Shown here piece after piece: positions 1 to 8,856 of a stretch of DNA of 64,000 nucleotides. A model generated the notes under the pieces. It worked only from the letters and a program-made list of their open reading frames with translations. It had not been told where the DNA came from and made no database searches. The stretch comes from Erythrobacter rubeus (lineage in GTDB: Bacteria > Pseudomonadota > Alphaproteobacteria > Sphingomonadales > Sphingomonadaceae). The DNA is taken from positions 974,457 through 1,038,456 of the forward strand of contig NZ_JACXLC010000001.1 in assembly GCF_014705715.1 (NCBI RefSeq), in the 5' to 3' direction. Numbering within the stretch: position 1 is the stretch's first letter; every line of letters begins with the position of its first letter. Both the position numbers and the translations under genes were made by a program.

Positions 1-1443
1 AAACGGCGGCTCATTGAAGGCGCGCAATTTCCGCGAGTGCAGCCGGTCGCCTTCGTCGCGAAGGCGTTTGCACGCTTCCAGGCCGATCTGCAGGTGCGCG
101 GCGATCGCTTCTTCGTAAAACTTGTTCGCCTGTCCCGGCAGCTTGATCTCGCCGTGGAGCGGTTTGTCCGAGACGCAGAGCAGGGTGCCGTAGGGCACGC
201 GGAACCGGTACCCTTGGGCGGCGATCGTTGCGCTCTCCATTTCCACCGCAATGGCGCGGCTGTGCGAAAACCTCTTGGCCGAGCTTGAATAGTGCAGCTC
301 CCAATTGCGGTCATCGGTGGTGACGACGGTGCCGGTGCGCATCCGCTGCTTGATATTCGCGCCCTGTGCGCCCGATACCTCTTCAGCCGCGCCAGCCAGG
401 GCAAGCTGCACTTCGGCAATCGGCGGGATCGGGATTTCGGGCGGAAGCACTGCGTCCAGCACGTGGTCGTCGCGCAGATAGGCATGGGCGAGCACGAAGT
501 CGCCGATCTTCTGGCTGGAGCGGACGCCGCCGCAATGCCCGATCATCATCCAGGCATGCGGACGCAAAACCGCAAGGTGATCGCAGATCGTTTTCGCGTT
601 GGAGGGGCCGACGCCGATATTGACGAGTGTGATCCCGCGCTTGTCGGGGCGTTTGAGGTGATAGGCCGGCATCTGGTGCCGCCGCCAGGCTGTGTCGTTG
701 AGCAGAGCCTGAGCGTTGTTCGTGCATTGGGCGATGTTGAGCCCTGCAGCGCCGGTCAGCGCGACATAGCCGCTTTCGTCCTCTTCGGCGCAGATCTGCT
801 GCGCGCCCCAGTTCACGAATTCATCGACATAGCGGTGATAGTTGGTGAACAGGATGAAGTCCTGAAAATCCTCAACCTGCGTGCCGGTGTAATGGGCCAG
901 GCGCGCGAGCGAGTAATCGGTCCGCAGGCCGTCGAACAGCGACAGCGGCATGTCCTCGTTTTCGTCGAATTCAATGCCATCGGCGAGCTCGTCTCCGATC
1001 AGCGAGAGGTCGGTCGAGGGGAAGTGCTGGGCAATATCCTGCGGCGCTATGCCGGACATCGCTGCACCAGCCTCGCCATCAAGCACGTAGGGAAAGGGGA
1101 TTTCCTGCCGCGACCGCCCGACCTCGACCTCGATGTCGTATTCGTTCGAAATGAGCTCGAGCTGTTCGGCCAGATAATCGCCGAACAGGTCGGGCCGTGT
1201 CACCGTGGTCGTGTAGGTGCCGGGCATTTCGAGCCGGCCGAAAGCACGGCTGCGGTCGAGGGGATCGCCATTGCCCGAATAATGCAGGGTCAGCTGCGGA
1301 TAGGCATAGCTGCCATCCTCTCGCTTGCGCTGCGGCGGCACGGTGCCGTCGCGCCCATATGCGATCACGTCTTCGCGCAAAGCGTCCACGGCATCGCTGT
1401 AGTTCTGCTGCAATTCTTCGAGGATGGTGGCGATTGGTTTCAT
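1..1443 (-). CDS. amn: AMP nucleosidase (3' end beyond window)
   Basis: Cleaves AMP to adenine and ribose 5-phosphate in the cytoplasm, for purine salvage and adenylate-pool control. Translating the minus strand from the ATG at 1443 gives 481 codons without a stop up to base 1. This is almost the full length of the family (about 485 residues), so only a few residues should be missing. The N-terminal half matches the Amn-specific domain. The C-terminal half has the nucleoside-phosphorylase fold, including a glycine-rich GVGPSNAKT stretch, MIGHCGG, and a VEMES segment typical of the ribose-binding site. The gene lies downstream of the ribosomal operon on the same strand but is separated from it by a terminator, so it probably has its own promoter. 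Confidence 0.9.
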   Translation of the reverse strand, partial: MKPIATILEELQQNYSDAVDALREDVIAYGRDGTVPPQRKREDGSYAYPQLTLHYSGNGDPLDRSRAFGRLEMPGTYTTTVTRPDLFGDYLAEQLELISNEYDIEVEVGRSRQEIPFPYVLDGEAGAAMSGIAPQDIAQHFPSTDLSLIGDELADGIEFDENEDMPLSLFDGLRTDYSLARLAHYTGTQVEDFQDFILFTNYHRYVDEFVNWGAQQICAEEDESGYVALTGAAGLNIAQCTNNAQALLNDTAWRRHQMPAYHLKRPDKRGITLVNIGVGPSNAKTICDHLAVLRPHAWMMIGHCGGVRSSQKIGDFVLAHAYLRDDHVLDAVLPPEIPIPPIAEVQLALAGAAEEVSGAQGANIKQRMRTGTVVTTDDRNWELHYSSSAKRFSHSRAIAVEMESATIAAQGYRFRVPYGTLLCVSDKPLHGEIKLPGQANKFYEEAIAAHLQIGLEACKRLRDEGDRLHSRKLRAFNEPPF

Positions 1444-1513
1444 ATATTCTGCCTAGCGGTTCGGATCGGATGTTTCAAAGACACTGGCGATCTGCGGCGC
1501 AAGTGCCTGTTAC

Positions 1514-1549
1514 AAAAAGGGCGCGGCAGTCTTTCGACGCCGCGCCCTT
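1514..1549 (-). terminator. Rho-independent terminator of the rpsF-rpsR-rplI operon
   Basis: Read on the minus strand, an 11-bp GC-rich perfect stem (AAGGGCGCGGC pairing with GCCGCGCCCTT) is followed by a T run. The A run on the + strand is at 1514-1518. It begins about 22 bases after the rplI stop codon, which fits termination of the ribosomal protein transcript before amn. Confidence 0.88.
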
Positions 1550-1570
1550 CATGTTTCGTGACGATGTCGC

Positions 1571-2245
1571 TTACGCGTCGTCGTCCTCGGTCTTGTGGTC
1601 GGTTGCTTCGACGAGAGCTTCGGTCTCGGTCGTGCCTTCCGGTGTCGCAACGCCTTCTTCGAGCAGTTCGGCGGGGATCTCACCCGGCTCGAGGTTCGGA
1701 TCGGTGCGATTTGCCTCGGCCTGTTCCTCGATTTCCTTCTGCTCTTCCTCGAACAGCTGGGCGAGAACATCGACGCCTTGCGTCTGCAGCTCGGCCTCGT
1801 CGTCGCTGCGGGCGACGTTAGCTCTTACAGTCACGTGCACCTCTGGGTGCAGGGCAACGGTCACGTCGTGCATGCCGATCGTCTTGATCGGTGCGCCCAT
1901 GATGACCTGCTTCTTGTCGATGTCGTGGCCTTGCTCGGTCAGGCCGGCGACCATGTCGCGGACGTTGACCGAACCATAAAGCTGACCGGCGTTGGACGCG
2001 GCACGGATGAGGATGACCTCTGCACCTTCGACCTTTTCGCCAAGCTTTTCGGCTTCTGCACGGCGCTCTGCGTTCTCTTTTTCGAGCCGTTCGCGGTTGG
2101 CCTCGAACACCTTCTTGTTCGCTTCGTTGGCGCGCAGGGCTTTCTTCTGCGGAAGCAGGAAGTTGCGGGCATAGCCGTCCTTCACGGTGACGACGTCACC
2201 GATCGTGCCGAGCTTCTCGATACGCTGGAGAAGAATGATATCCAT
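1571..2245 (-). CDS. rplI: 50S ribosomal protein L9 with acidic C-terminal extension
   Basis: Structural protein of the large ribosomal subunit that binds 23S rRNA. The N-terminal domain (residues 1-50) carries the L9 signature [13 protein letters not shown] and [11 protein letters not shown] long connecting helix and the C-terminal domain (AGQLYGSVN) follow to about residue 150. The protein is 224 residues against about 150 in E. coli. The extra 75 residues are a low-complexity acidic tail rich in Glu, Asp, Thr and Ala. It is the last gene of the rpsF-rpsR-rplI operon, 14 bases after rpsR, and is followed by a clear terminator. Confidence 0.95.
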   Translation of the reverse strand: MDIILLQRIEKLGTIGDVVTVKDGYARNFLLPQKKALRANEANKKVFEANRERLEKENAERRAEAEKLGEKVEGAEVILIRAASNAGQLYGSVNVRDMVAGLTEQGHDIDKKQVIMGAPIKTIGMHDVTVALHPEVHVTVRANVARSDDEAELQTQGVDVLAQLFEEEQKEIEEQAEANRTDPNLEPGEIPAELLEEGVATPEGTTETEALVEATDHKTEDDDA

Positions 2246-2259
2246 GATGTATTCTCCTC

Positions 2260-2484
2260 TTACTTAACGATGTAGGGAAGCAGGCCGATGTGGCGTGCAC
2301 GCTTGATCGCCTTGGCGAGCTCACGCTGTTTCTTGGCGGAAACGGCGGTTATGCGCGAAGGCACGATCTTGCCACGCTCGGACATGAAGCCCTGCAGCAG
2401 GCGCACGTCCTTGTAATCGATCTTGGGGGCGTCCTTTCCGCTGAACGGGCAGGACTTGCGGCGGCGGAAAAACGGGCGGGCCAT
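2260..2484 (-). CDS. rpsR: 30S ribosomal protein S18
   Basis: Small-subunit ribosomal protein that pairs with S6 on the platform. The 74-residue length is normal and the family core is present (a KDVRLL block, [17 protein letters not shown], and [10 protein letters not shown] near the C-terminus). Its ATG at 2484 overlaps the TGA of rpsF by one base, which implies translational coupling of S6 and S18. Confidence 0.97.
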   Translation of the reverse strand: MARPFFRRRKSCPFSGKDAPKIDYKDVRLLQGFMSERGKIVPSRITAVSAKKQRELAKAIKRARHIGLLPYIVK

Positions 2485-2849
2485 CAGTCGCGCTCCTCAC
2501 GGTCGGAACGGCGCTTACGATCGCGCTCGTTCTTGCGCATCATCACGCTGGGGCCATCTTCGTGCTCTTCGACACGGATGGTCATGTAGCGGATGACGTC
2601 TTCGTTGATACGGGTCTGGCGCTCGAGTTCCTCGACAACGGTGCCCGGGGCATCGATGTTGAGCATCACGAAGTGTGCCTTGCGGTTGCGGTCGATCTTG
2701 TAGGCGAGGGTTTTGAGGCCCCATGTTTCGGTCTTGGTGACCTTGCCTTCGTTCGCTTCGACGATTTCGGTCGCCGTGGCCGCCAACGCGTCTACCTGGG
2801 CCTGCGAGAGGTCCTGACGCGCGAGAAAGATATGCTCGTAATGAGCCAT
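2484..2849 (-). CDS. rpsF: 30S ribosomal protein S6
   Basis: Small-subunit ribosomal protein that forms a heterodimer with S18. The ATG at 2849 gives [15 protein letters not shown], the usual S6 start, and 121 residues. A GAAAGGAA Shine-Dalgarno sequence lies just upstream. A longer in-frame extension to 3188 is possible but has no family similarity and was rejected. The RxxxxLAY core ([10 protein letters not shown]) and the charged, basic C-terminus are typical. First gene of the operon; a promoter-like element lies about 100 bases upstream. Confidence 0.96.
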   Translation of the reverse strand: MAHYEHIFLARQDLSQAQVDALAATATEIVEANEGKVTKTETWGLKTLAYKIDRNRKAHFVMLNIDAPGTVVEELERQTRINEDVIRYMTIRVEEHEDGPSVMMRKNERDRKRRSDREERD

Positions 2850-2950
2850 CTCGCGTTCCTTTCGATTTATGCCGATCGCTGGCTTGTCCGTCCGAATGAC
2901 GGGGCCCCTCCGGCTTTCTGCTATCCGCCCTGGAAAAAGCGGATGCGCGC

Positions 2951-2978
2951 ACATAGCGGGTTTGCGGTTTAATGCAAG
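2951..2978 (-). promoter_or_regulatory. Candidate promoter of the rpsF operon
   Basis: On the minus strand CTTGCA (complement of 2973-2978) is followed after 16 bases by CTATGT (complement of 2951-2956). This resembles alphaproteobacterial housekeeping promoters. It would give a leader of about 95 bases before the rpsF ATG. The leader contains a GGGGCCCC palindrome and CCG/CGG elements that could belong to an S6:S18-type autoregulatory structure, but I could not confirm the fold. Confidence 0.4.
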
Positions 2979-3045
2979 GCTTGTCGTATCGGAACGAGCT
3001 TGGCAGGCCGCCGTTGCACAAGGGTACGAGATAAGGGGAATTGGC

Positions 3046-4005
3046 TTGCCTTCAGGATTAGTCGCATTGTTCGATGACGTCGCCGTCATCGCGCGCGCCG
3101 CCGCCGCTTCGGCAGACGATATCGCCGCCGCCGCGGGCCGGGCCGGGTCTAAGACGGCCGGTGTGGTGATCGACGATGCGGCGGTCACGCCGAGCTATGT
3201 GACCGGCCTGTCGCCCGCGCGCGAACTGCCGATCATCTGGGCGATCACCAAGGGGAGCCTCTTCAACAAGCTGGTGTTGTTGCTGCCCGGCGCGATCCTG
3301 CTTTCCGAATTCCTGCCCGGCCTGATCATTTTCATCCTGATGCTGGGCGGCGCGTTTCTCTGTTACGAGGGCGCTGAAAAAGTGCTCGAGAAGCTCGGGG
3401 CAGAAAAGCATGGCAAGACGGTCGAGGATGAGATTGCAGATCCCGCCGAGTTCGAAAAACAGCGCATTTCTGGGGCGATCCGCACCGACCTGATCCTGTC
3501 GGCGGAGATCATGGCTATTGTGCTCAATGAGCTCGATCTGCCGACATGGTGGGAGCGCGGCCTTGCACTCGCATTGGTGGCGGTTGTCGTTACCGTGGTG
3601 GTTTATGGGACCGTGGCGATTATCGTAAAGCTGGACGATATCGGGCTGGCTCTGGCAGAATCCGACAACATCGCACAGCGCAATTTTGGCGAGGGACTTG
3701 TTGCCTTCGTGCCCAAATTGCTCACCGCACTTTCGCTGATCGGTACCGTCGCGATGCTGTGGGTCGGCGGCGGTATCATCGTTCACGGCACGCACGAGAT
3801 CGGCTTCGACCTGCTCTACGATTTCGCCCATGGAGCGGAATATGCAGTGAAGGGTGCCACCGGGGCGCTGTCCGGTATCCTGGGCTGGGCGACCTATGCG
3901 GCCATTTCGGCCGTCATCGGCCTGGTCCTGGGCGCAATCATCGCTTTCGTGCTGCATAAAGTGCTGAAGATCGGGCACGGCGGCGAGACTGCAGGAGCGC
4001 ACTGA
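3046..4005 (+). CDS. DUF808/YedI family inner-membrane protein
   Basis: Multi-pass membrane protein of unknown function. The TTG at 3046 is chosen because AAGGGGA lies seven bases upstream and the resulting N-terminus ([17 protein letters not shown]) aligns with the YedI start. Upstream in-frame ATGs run into the rpsF promoter area. The family block KTAGVVIDD, then [17 protein letters not shown] text, then KGSLFNK is present. Several hydrophobic segments follow (about residues 75-110, 165-195, 225-260 and 285-310). The length of 319 residues is close to the usual 300. Its stop overlaps the next ATG by one base, so it is probably co-transcribed with the GST. Confidence 0.85.
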   Translation: MPSGLVALFDDVAVIARAAAASADDIAAAAGRAGSKTAGVVIDDAAVTPSYVTGLSPARELPIIWAITKGSLFNKLVLLLPGAILLSEFLPGLIIFILMLGGAFLCYEGAEKVLEKLGAEKHGKTVEDEIADPAEFEKQRISGAIRTDLILSAEIMAIVLNELDLPTWWERGLALALVAVVVTVVVYGTVAIIVKLDDIGLALAESDNIAQRNFGEGLVAFVPKLLTALSLIGTVAMLWVGGGIIVHGTHEIGFDLLYDFAHGAEYAVKGATGALSGILGWATYAAISAVIGLVLGAIIAFVLHKVLKIGHGGETAGAH

Positions 4006-4652
4006 TGGCAGATCGTCCCGTTCTTTATACCTGCGCCCGGTCGCGCGGGCTGCGCGCGACCTGGGCGGCGGAGGAGGCGGGCGTCGATGTTGACCTCAAG
4101 GTCCTGCCATTTCCCCCGCGCTATCTCGCCCCTGAGTATATGGAGATCAATCCGCTCGGCACGGTGCCCTTGCTCATCGACGGGGAGTCGCGACTGACGG
4201 AAAGTTGCGCAATCGCGCATTACCTCGCGACGCGCGGAGAGTTTACCGATCTCGCCATCGCTCCGGGCGAGCGGGATTACGCGGAATATTGTGATTTCAC
4301 CTATCACGCGGACGCGACGATCACCTTTCCGCAAACGGTCTACATGCGCTTCGCCATCTTCGAGAAGGAGAAGGGCTGGGCGGAGGCGGGCGAGGCCTAT
4401 GCCAAGTGGTTTGAAAAGCGCCTTGTGAAGATCGAACAGCGTCTGGAGACCCGCGAATATCTATGCGCCGATCGCTTCACCGTCGCGGATATCTGCATAG
4501 CTTATGCGCTGATCCTCGCGCAGAATGTGGGGTTGGACGACCGCGTACCGCATTCGCTCAAGGTTTACCGAGAGCGTATGACCGCCCGCGAAGGATACCA
4601 GCGCGCGTTTGCACGCGAGGAAGAGGGCAGGAAGGCGCTCGAGGCGGACTAG
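4005..4652 (+). CDS. Glutathione S-transferase family protein
   Basis: A 215-residue cytosolic GST-like protein. The N-terminal thioredoxin-like domain has a Cys/Ser-Arg-containing start (YTCARSRGLRATW), the cis-Pro motif TVPLL and the GSH-binding DGESRLTESCAIAHYL element. The helical C-terminal domain contains FTVADICIAYAL, the N-capping box region. Substrate unknown. It overlaps the upstream yedI-like gene by one base. It converges on the acyl-CoA ligase with the two stop codons sharing CTAG. Confidence 0.85.
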   Translation: MADRPVLYTCARSRGLRATWAAEEAGVDVDLKVLPFPPRYLAPEYMEINPLGTVPLLIDGESRLTESCAIAHYLATRGEFTDLAIAPGERDYAEYCDFTYHADATITFPQTVYMRFAIFEKEKGWAEAGEAYAKWFEKRLVKIEQRLETREYLCADRFTVADICIAYALILAQNVGLDDRVPHSLKVYRERMTAREGYQRAFAREEEGRKALEAD

Positions 4653-6175
4653 GCCGCCTGATCTTCGCTGACCGGACGTGCGGATAGCTCCCGCCTGAGC
4701 AGCTTGCCAAGCGGATCGCGCGGCAATTGATCCACGAATTCGATGTAGCGCGGACGTTTGTACCCGGCGATCGCCTCCTTGAAGCGTGCGGTGATTTCCT
4801 CCCGCGTCAATTCCTTGCCGGGGTGCAACACCACGAACGCTTTGACCGCTTCGCCCCATTTTGCGTCTGGCACCCCGGCGCATCCGGCATCGGCGACTTC
4901 GGGCATGTTTGCGAACACCGCATCGATCTCTGCTGGGTAGACGTTTTCGCCGCCGGTCTTGATCAATTCCTTTGCGCGGCCGAGCAGGTAGCCGAGCCCG
5001 CGCTCGTCCATTGTGCCAAGGTCGCCGGTACGCAGCCAGCCATGGCCGAGCGCTGCCTCGCTCGCTTCCTCGTTGCGCCAATAGCCCAGCATGACCGAAG
5101 GCCCGCGCAGGCATATTTCACCCTCTTCGCCCGGAGCGAGCTCGTTGCCTTGCGCATCGAGGATCGTCATTTCGACATGCGGCATGGCCCAGCCGATTGA
5201 GCGCGGATGCTCGAGCATGTCCGGGTAGTCAATGAAGGTCGCGAAACCGCAGACCTCGGTCTGGCCATATCCGCCGACCACGCGGCAATCCCACTCCTTT
5301 TCGAAAGTCTCGTAGATTTGCGGACGGCCCATGCCGGCGCCGCCAGTGTAGTTGGCAAGCGGCATCATGCCATTGCGCACCGCGTCCATCGCGAACCACT
5401 GGAACGAGATCTGCGGAAAGGCGCTGGTGGTGGTGCAGCTTTCCCGGTGGATCAGATCGAGCACCGCCGCGCTGTCATCGTCGCGCCCGGCAAACACGCT
5501 GGTTCCCCCGCAAGCGAGCATCGCTGCAACCTGCTGCATGCCAACGACATGGAACATCGGATTAATCGAGAGCAGGCGCTCTTGGTGCGTGAAACCACGC
5601 CGCACGCAGAACCCCATCGCCGATGATGCGACCGCGCTGCCCGCTTGCAGGCAGCCTTTCGGCTTTCCGGTCGTCCCGCTGGTATACATCATGTAGAGCG
5701 GCCGTTCCGATGTGAGGTCGGGCAGGGTGACTTCTGGTTGTTCGCGCGTCGCGATGCTCTCGAAGGCGCCGCCGGGATCGTGAGCCTCGTCGACTTCGAT
5801 TACTTCGCCCGCGTCGGCTTCCTCCAGCAGATCGGCGAAGCGCGGATTGACAAAGGTCATCGCGGGCTCGGCATTGCCTGCGATCCACGCAATTTCGCCG
5901 GGTGACAGCCGCCAATTCAGCAGGACCGCAATCGCCCCGATGCGCCCGCAGCCGAGCAGGATCGTAAGGTACGGAGCGCCATCGGTGAGCAGGATCGCGA
6001 CGCGGTCTCCCGGCGCGATACCCTTGGCAAGCAACCAGCGCGCCACCCGCTCGACCCGCAGGTCGAGCTCGGCATAGGTCAGCCGCTGCGCGCCATCGAC
6101 TGTCGCCTCCCGTGCGGCATGGCGCGCCGCGCAGGCGCGCAAAAGCGTATCCATCGAAAAATCGCGTGCATCCAT
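4649..6175 (-). CDS. AMP-dependent acyl-CoA synthetase/ligase (ANL superfamily)
   Basis: Activates a carboxylic acid to its acyl-AMP and then to the CoA thioester. The 508-residue protein has the P-loop-like YTSGTTGKPKG motif at about residues 164-174, the GGYGQTEVCG adenylate motif, a WLRTGDLG motif, a KTGGENVYPAEID hinge region and the C-terminal catalytic Lys motif PLGKLLRREL. It most resembles medium-chain or crotonobetaine/carnitine-CoA ligases, but the substrate cannot be read from sequence. An internal Met at residue 8 is an alternative start. It stands alone, about 60 bases beyond the start of the Mur ligase/zinc-ribbon unit. Confidence 0.9.
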   Translation of the reverse strand: MDARDFSMDTLLRACAARHAAREATVDGAQRLTYAELDLRVERVARWLLAKGIAPGDRVAILLTDGAPYLTILLGCGRIGAIAVLLNWRLSPGEIAWIAGNAEPAMTFVNPRFADLLEEADAGEVIEVDEAHDPGGAFESIATREQPEVTLPDLTSERPLYMMYTSGTTGKPKGCLQAGSAVASSAMGFCVRRGFTHQERLLSINPMFHVVGMQQVAAMLACGGTSVFAGRDDDSAAVLDLIHRESCTTTSAFPQISFQWFAMDAVRNGMMPLANYTGGAGMGRPQIYETFEKEWDCRVVGGYGQTEVCGFATFIDYPDMLEHPRSIGWAMPHVEMTILDAQGNELAPGEEGEICLRGPSVMLGYWRNEEASEAALGHGWLRTGDLGTMDERGLGYLLGRAKELIKTGGENVYPAEIDAVFANMPEVADAGCAGVPDAKWGEAVKAFVVLHPGKELTREEITARFKEAIAGYKRPRYIEFVDQLPRDPLGKLLRRELSARPVSEDQAA

Positions 6176-6240
6176 GGAGCCAGGATTAGCGCCACGGGAA
6201 CCCGCGCTCCATCAGCGATTTTGGGAAGGCGGCTGTCGCC

Positions 6241-6522
6241 CTACGATTGCTCCGGGGCGTCGAGTTGCAACCCGCATTTGCCGCATTCGCGCCGCGGCCA
6301 TGGGATCACGATCATTCCCCGGAAGAACATGTTGTATCCACAGCGCGGGCAATTGAACCGCAGCATCGGCGCGTTGAGCCAGATCAGGACGACGATCGCG
6401 ATCGCGAAGGCGATGGTCGAATGGCCATAGATCATGTCGATCGCCAGCACGAACAGGATCGCCATCATGGTGGCCACTGCCATGCGCCAGGCATGGCGTT
6501 TCGCGCGGTCGAACAGGCTCAT
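6241..6522 (-). CDS. Small membrane protein with C-terminal zinc ribbon
   Basis: A 93-residue protein with a basic N-terminus, two hydrophobic segments (about residues 15-30 and 36-52) and a C-terminal pair of CPRCGYN and CGKCG knuckles, which form a four-cysteine zinc-ribbon. Function unknown. Its ATG overlaps the stop of the Mur ligase gene by four bases (ATGA), so it is translated from the same transcript. Confidence 0.7.
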   Translation of the reverse strand: MSLFDRAKRHAWRMAVATMMAILFVLAIDMIYGHSTIAFAIAIVVLIWLNAPMLRFNCPRCGYNMFFRGMIVIPWPRRECGKCGLQLDAPEQS

Positions 6523-7946
6523 GGGACGCTTGCGAGTACGGTGCGCGCAAATTCGCTCAGCGTGTCGTCGCGTGCTCCCATGATCACGATGCGGTCACCA
6601 TCCTTTGCCAATTCCGCGATCCGCTTTCCGCAATCCTCGCGTGAGGCGATGTGTTCCGCCGTGCCGCCCGCTTGCTTGATCAGCTCGATTATTCGCTCGC
6701 TGCCCTGGCTGCGGTCAACGGTGCCTCCGAAATAGACCGGGTCGCACATGATGGTGATATCAGTCGCATCCAGCTCCCGCGCGAAGGTTTCGGCCAGCTC
6801 GTCGCCCATCTGGCGCAGCGGCCCGTATCCATGCGGCTGAAAGAACGCGATGACCCGTCCCGGCACCGATTTGAGCGTGCGCAAGGTGGCCGCGCACTTT
6901 TCGGGATTGTGGCCGAAATCGTCGATCACAGTAATGCTGCTCTTGGTCGTCCCAACAACGTCGAAGCGGCGGGCCAGCCCCTTGAAACGCGAAAGCGCCT
7001 CAACCGCTTCTTCCAGATTCACCCCGGCAGCGCCCGCTGCGGCAATCGCAGCGAGCGCATTCGACAGATTATGCCTGCCCGGCATCGGCAGGGTGAGGTG
7101 CGCGCTCTCGCCGCTGCGATTGTCGATGATGTCGGCAGCGACAGCAAAGGGCTGGTACTCGATCGAACCCTCCACCGCCGCAATATTGGCGTCCTCGGCC
7201 TCGATCCCGAAGCTCACCGCATCATTCGCACGTCCAGAGAGGCCGCGGGCGCGCTCATCGTCATAATTGACGACCGCACGCTGCGCTTTCGCGAGATAGT
7301 CACCGAACAGCTTCTCCAGTTCCTCGATGCTTTTGTGGTCGAGGCTGACATTGAGCAGCACCGCAACGCTCGGGCGATAGAGCGCGATCGATCCGTCGCT
7401 CTCATCCACTTCGCTCACGAACACGCCCGGATCGCCGACGCGCGCGCTCGCGAAGGGGTTATCCGCATTGGCGAAGTTTTTCATCACCGCGCCGTTCATC
7501 ACGGTTGGATCGAGCCCTGCCTGATGCATAATCCACGCGATCATGCCGGTGACGGTGGACTTGCCCGAGGTGCCGCCGATGGCGACGGACTGCGCGGCCT
7601 CGTTGAACAGGGCGGAAAGCAATTCCGCACGGCTCATCCTCGCATTGCCCAGCGTTCGGGCCTTGGCGACTTCGGGGACCGTATCCTCGACCGCAGCCGA
7701 TGCGATCAGGATCTGACGCGAGGATGTGATCCCGCTGCCATCCTGCGGGAACAGCTCGAAGCCGTTTTCGGCAAGCCATTCGAACTTTTCCGGCGTGCGT
7801 CCCTGGTCCATGCTGCGGTCCGAGCCTGCGACCGCATGGCCTGTCCCGCGCGCGATCTGCGCAAGCGGAAGCATGCCCGAGCCGCCTATCCCGCAAAAGA
7901 AAAAGGGCCGACCTTCAAGGTCCGGCCTGATAACCTCATCGTCCAT
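6519..7946 (-). CDS. Mur ligase family protein (MurC/Mpl-like)
   Basis: ATP-dependent ligase of peptidoglycan synthesis or recycling that joins an amino acid or peptide to UDP-MurNAc. The ATG at 7946 gives 475 residues. The NAD-like N-terminal motif FFCGIGGSGM is at about residues 16-25, the ATP P-loop GTSGKS at 125-130, then SEVDESDGS, the LPGRHN-type motif (LPMPGRHNLSNALAA) and DDFGHNPEK. The family is certain. Whether it is the alanine-adding MurC or the tripeptide-recycling Mpl is not, although its position outside a division cell-wall cluster favours a recycling-type or paralogous enzyme. The first codons contain a terminator-like hairpin (see separate entry). An LD-carboxypeptidase gene is divergent 54 bases away, which fits a murein recycling theme. 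Confidence 0.82.
   Translation of the reverse strand: MDDEVIRPDLEGRPFFFCGIGGSGMLPLAQIARGTGHAVAGSDRSMDQGRTPEKFEWLAENGFELFPQDGSGITSSRQILIASAAVEDTVPEVAKARTLGNARMSRAELLSALFNEAAQSVAIGGTSGKSTVTGMIAWIMHQAGLDPTVMNGAVMKNFANADNPFASARVGDPGVFVSEVDESDGSIALYRPSVAVLLNVSLDHKSIEELEKLFGDYLAKAQRAVVNYDDERARGLSGRANDAVSFGIEAEDANIAAVEGSIEYQPFAVAADIIDNRSGESAHLTLPMPGRHNLSNALAAIAAAGAAGVNLEEAVEALSRFKGLARRFDVVGTTKSSITVIDDFGHNPEKCAATLRTLKSVPGRVIAFFQPHGYGPLRQMGDELAETFARELDATDITIMCDPVYFGGTVDRSQGSERIIELIKQAGGTAEHIASREDCGKRIAELAKDGDRIVIMGARDDTLSEFARTVLASVP
7895..7927 (-). terminator. Terminator-like hairpin inside the 5' end of the Mur ligase gene
   Basis: On the minus strand, codons 7-17 of the Mur ligase form a GC-rich stem (arms 7905-7915 and 7917-7927, one bulged base, about three-base loop). 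It is followed immediately by TTTTTCTTTT (complement of 7895-7904). Just upstream, ATAACCT at 7930-7936 and AGGTTAT at 7954-7960 form another 7-bp inverted repeat that brackets the start codon at 7944-7946. The geometry is that of an intrinsic terminator or attenuator, but it is also plain coding sequence, so function is uncertain. Confidence 0.4.
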
Positions 7947-8000
7947 ACGAATCAGGTTATTGGCTTGCGTGAATGCTGACAAGCGACATAGGGTCTGCGC

Positions 8001-8831
8001 ATGACGAATATCGCCATTTGCGCACCCGCAACGCCGATAACCCGCGATCACGCCCGCGCTCTCGAAGAGCTGGTCGCGGCGGAATTTCCCGGCACGAACG
8101 TCACCTTCCACGAACAATGCTTCGCGCGGCAGGGACACTTTGCAGGGGATGATCTGGTGCGCCTCACCGGCCTGATCGACTGCGCGAACGATCCTGCTTT
8201 CGATGCGGTGTGGTTTGCCAAGGGCGGCTATGGCTCGAACCGCATTGCTGAGGCAGCGGTGGCGCGAATGAACGAGGCGGCGCGGTCTAAGACCTATGTG
8301 GGCTTTTCCGATTGCGGGTACCTGCTTGCCGCGCTCTATCGCCACGGCATCGGTCAGTGCGCACATGGATCAATGCCGGTAAGCGCGCGGTCCGAGAACG
8401 GCCGAAAAGCGGTAAGACGCGTTCTTCAATGGCTGAATGGCGACAATAGCGGGCTTGAGCCATCATTGGATGGCAAGATACCGGCCGTTGCGTTCAACCT
8501 GATCACGCTTGCGATGATATCGAACACGCCGCTGATGCCCGATCTTGGCGGTCATGTCGTCATGGTGGAGGAGGTGAGCGAGCATCTCTACTCGATCGAC
8601 CGGCTGTTTTTTCACCTATCTGGGGTTTTGCCGCGAATAGCGGGCCTGCGGCTTGGCGCGGTGACCGATATTCCTGAAAACTACGTCGAATTCGGCCAGA
8701 CCGAAGAGGAAATCGCGCGCTATTGGTGCGACCGGGCAGGGGTGCCGTATCTCGGCCGGGCAGAGATTGGGCACACGTCTGCCAACAAGGTCGTGCCCTT
8801 CGGACTTGCGAGTCCCTCGCGCGCTGCCTAG
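8001..8831 (+). CDS. LD-carboxypeptidase (peptidase family S66)
   Basis: Removes the terminal D-Ala from murein tetrapeptides during cell-wall recycling. The 276-residue sequence has the S66 nucleophile motif VGFSDCGYL with Ser at about residue 103 (usually GxSD), preceded by the AKGGYGSNRI motif. The C-terminal Glu/His elements of the family are also seen (VEEVSEHLYSIDR; GHTSANKVVPFG). No signal peptide is evident, so it is likely cytoplasmic. It is divergent from the Mur ligase and 25 bases upstream of fabD. Confidence 0.88.
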   Translation: MTNIAICAPATPITRDHARALEELVAAEFPGTNVTFHEQCFARQGHFAGDDLVRLTGLIDCANDPAFDAVWFAKGGYGSNRIAEAAVARMNEAARSKTYVGFSDCGYLLAALYRHGIGQCAHGSMPVSARSENGRKAVRRVLQWLNGDNSGLEPSLDGKIPAVAFNLITLAMISNTPLMPDLGGHVVMVEEVSEHLYSIDRLFFHLSGVLPRIAGLRLGAVTDIPENYVEFGQTEEEIARYWCDRAGVPYLGRAEIGHTSANKVVPFGLASPSRAA

Positions 8832-8856
8832 GCGCGGCGCAACAGGAGGTTTTTTC

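Noticed and set aside
292..1821. 509-codon open frame on the + strand
   Set aside because: It is antisense to amn and rplI, both of which have strong family matches.
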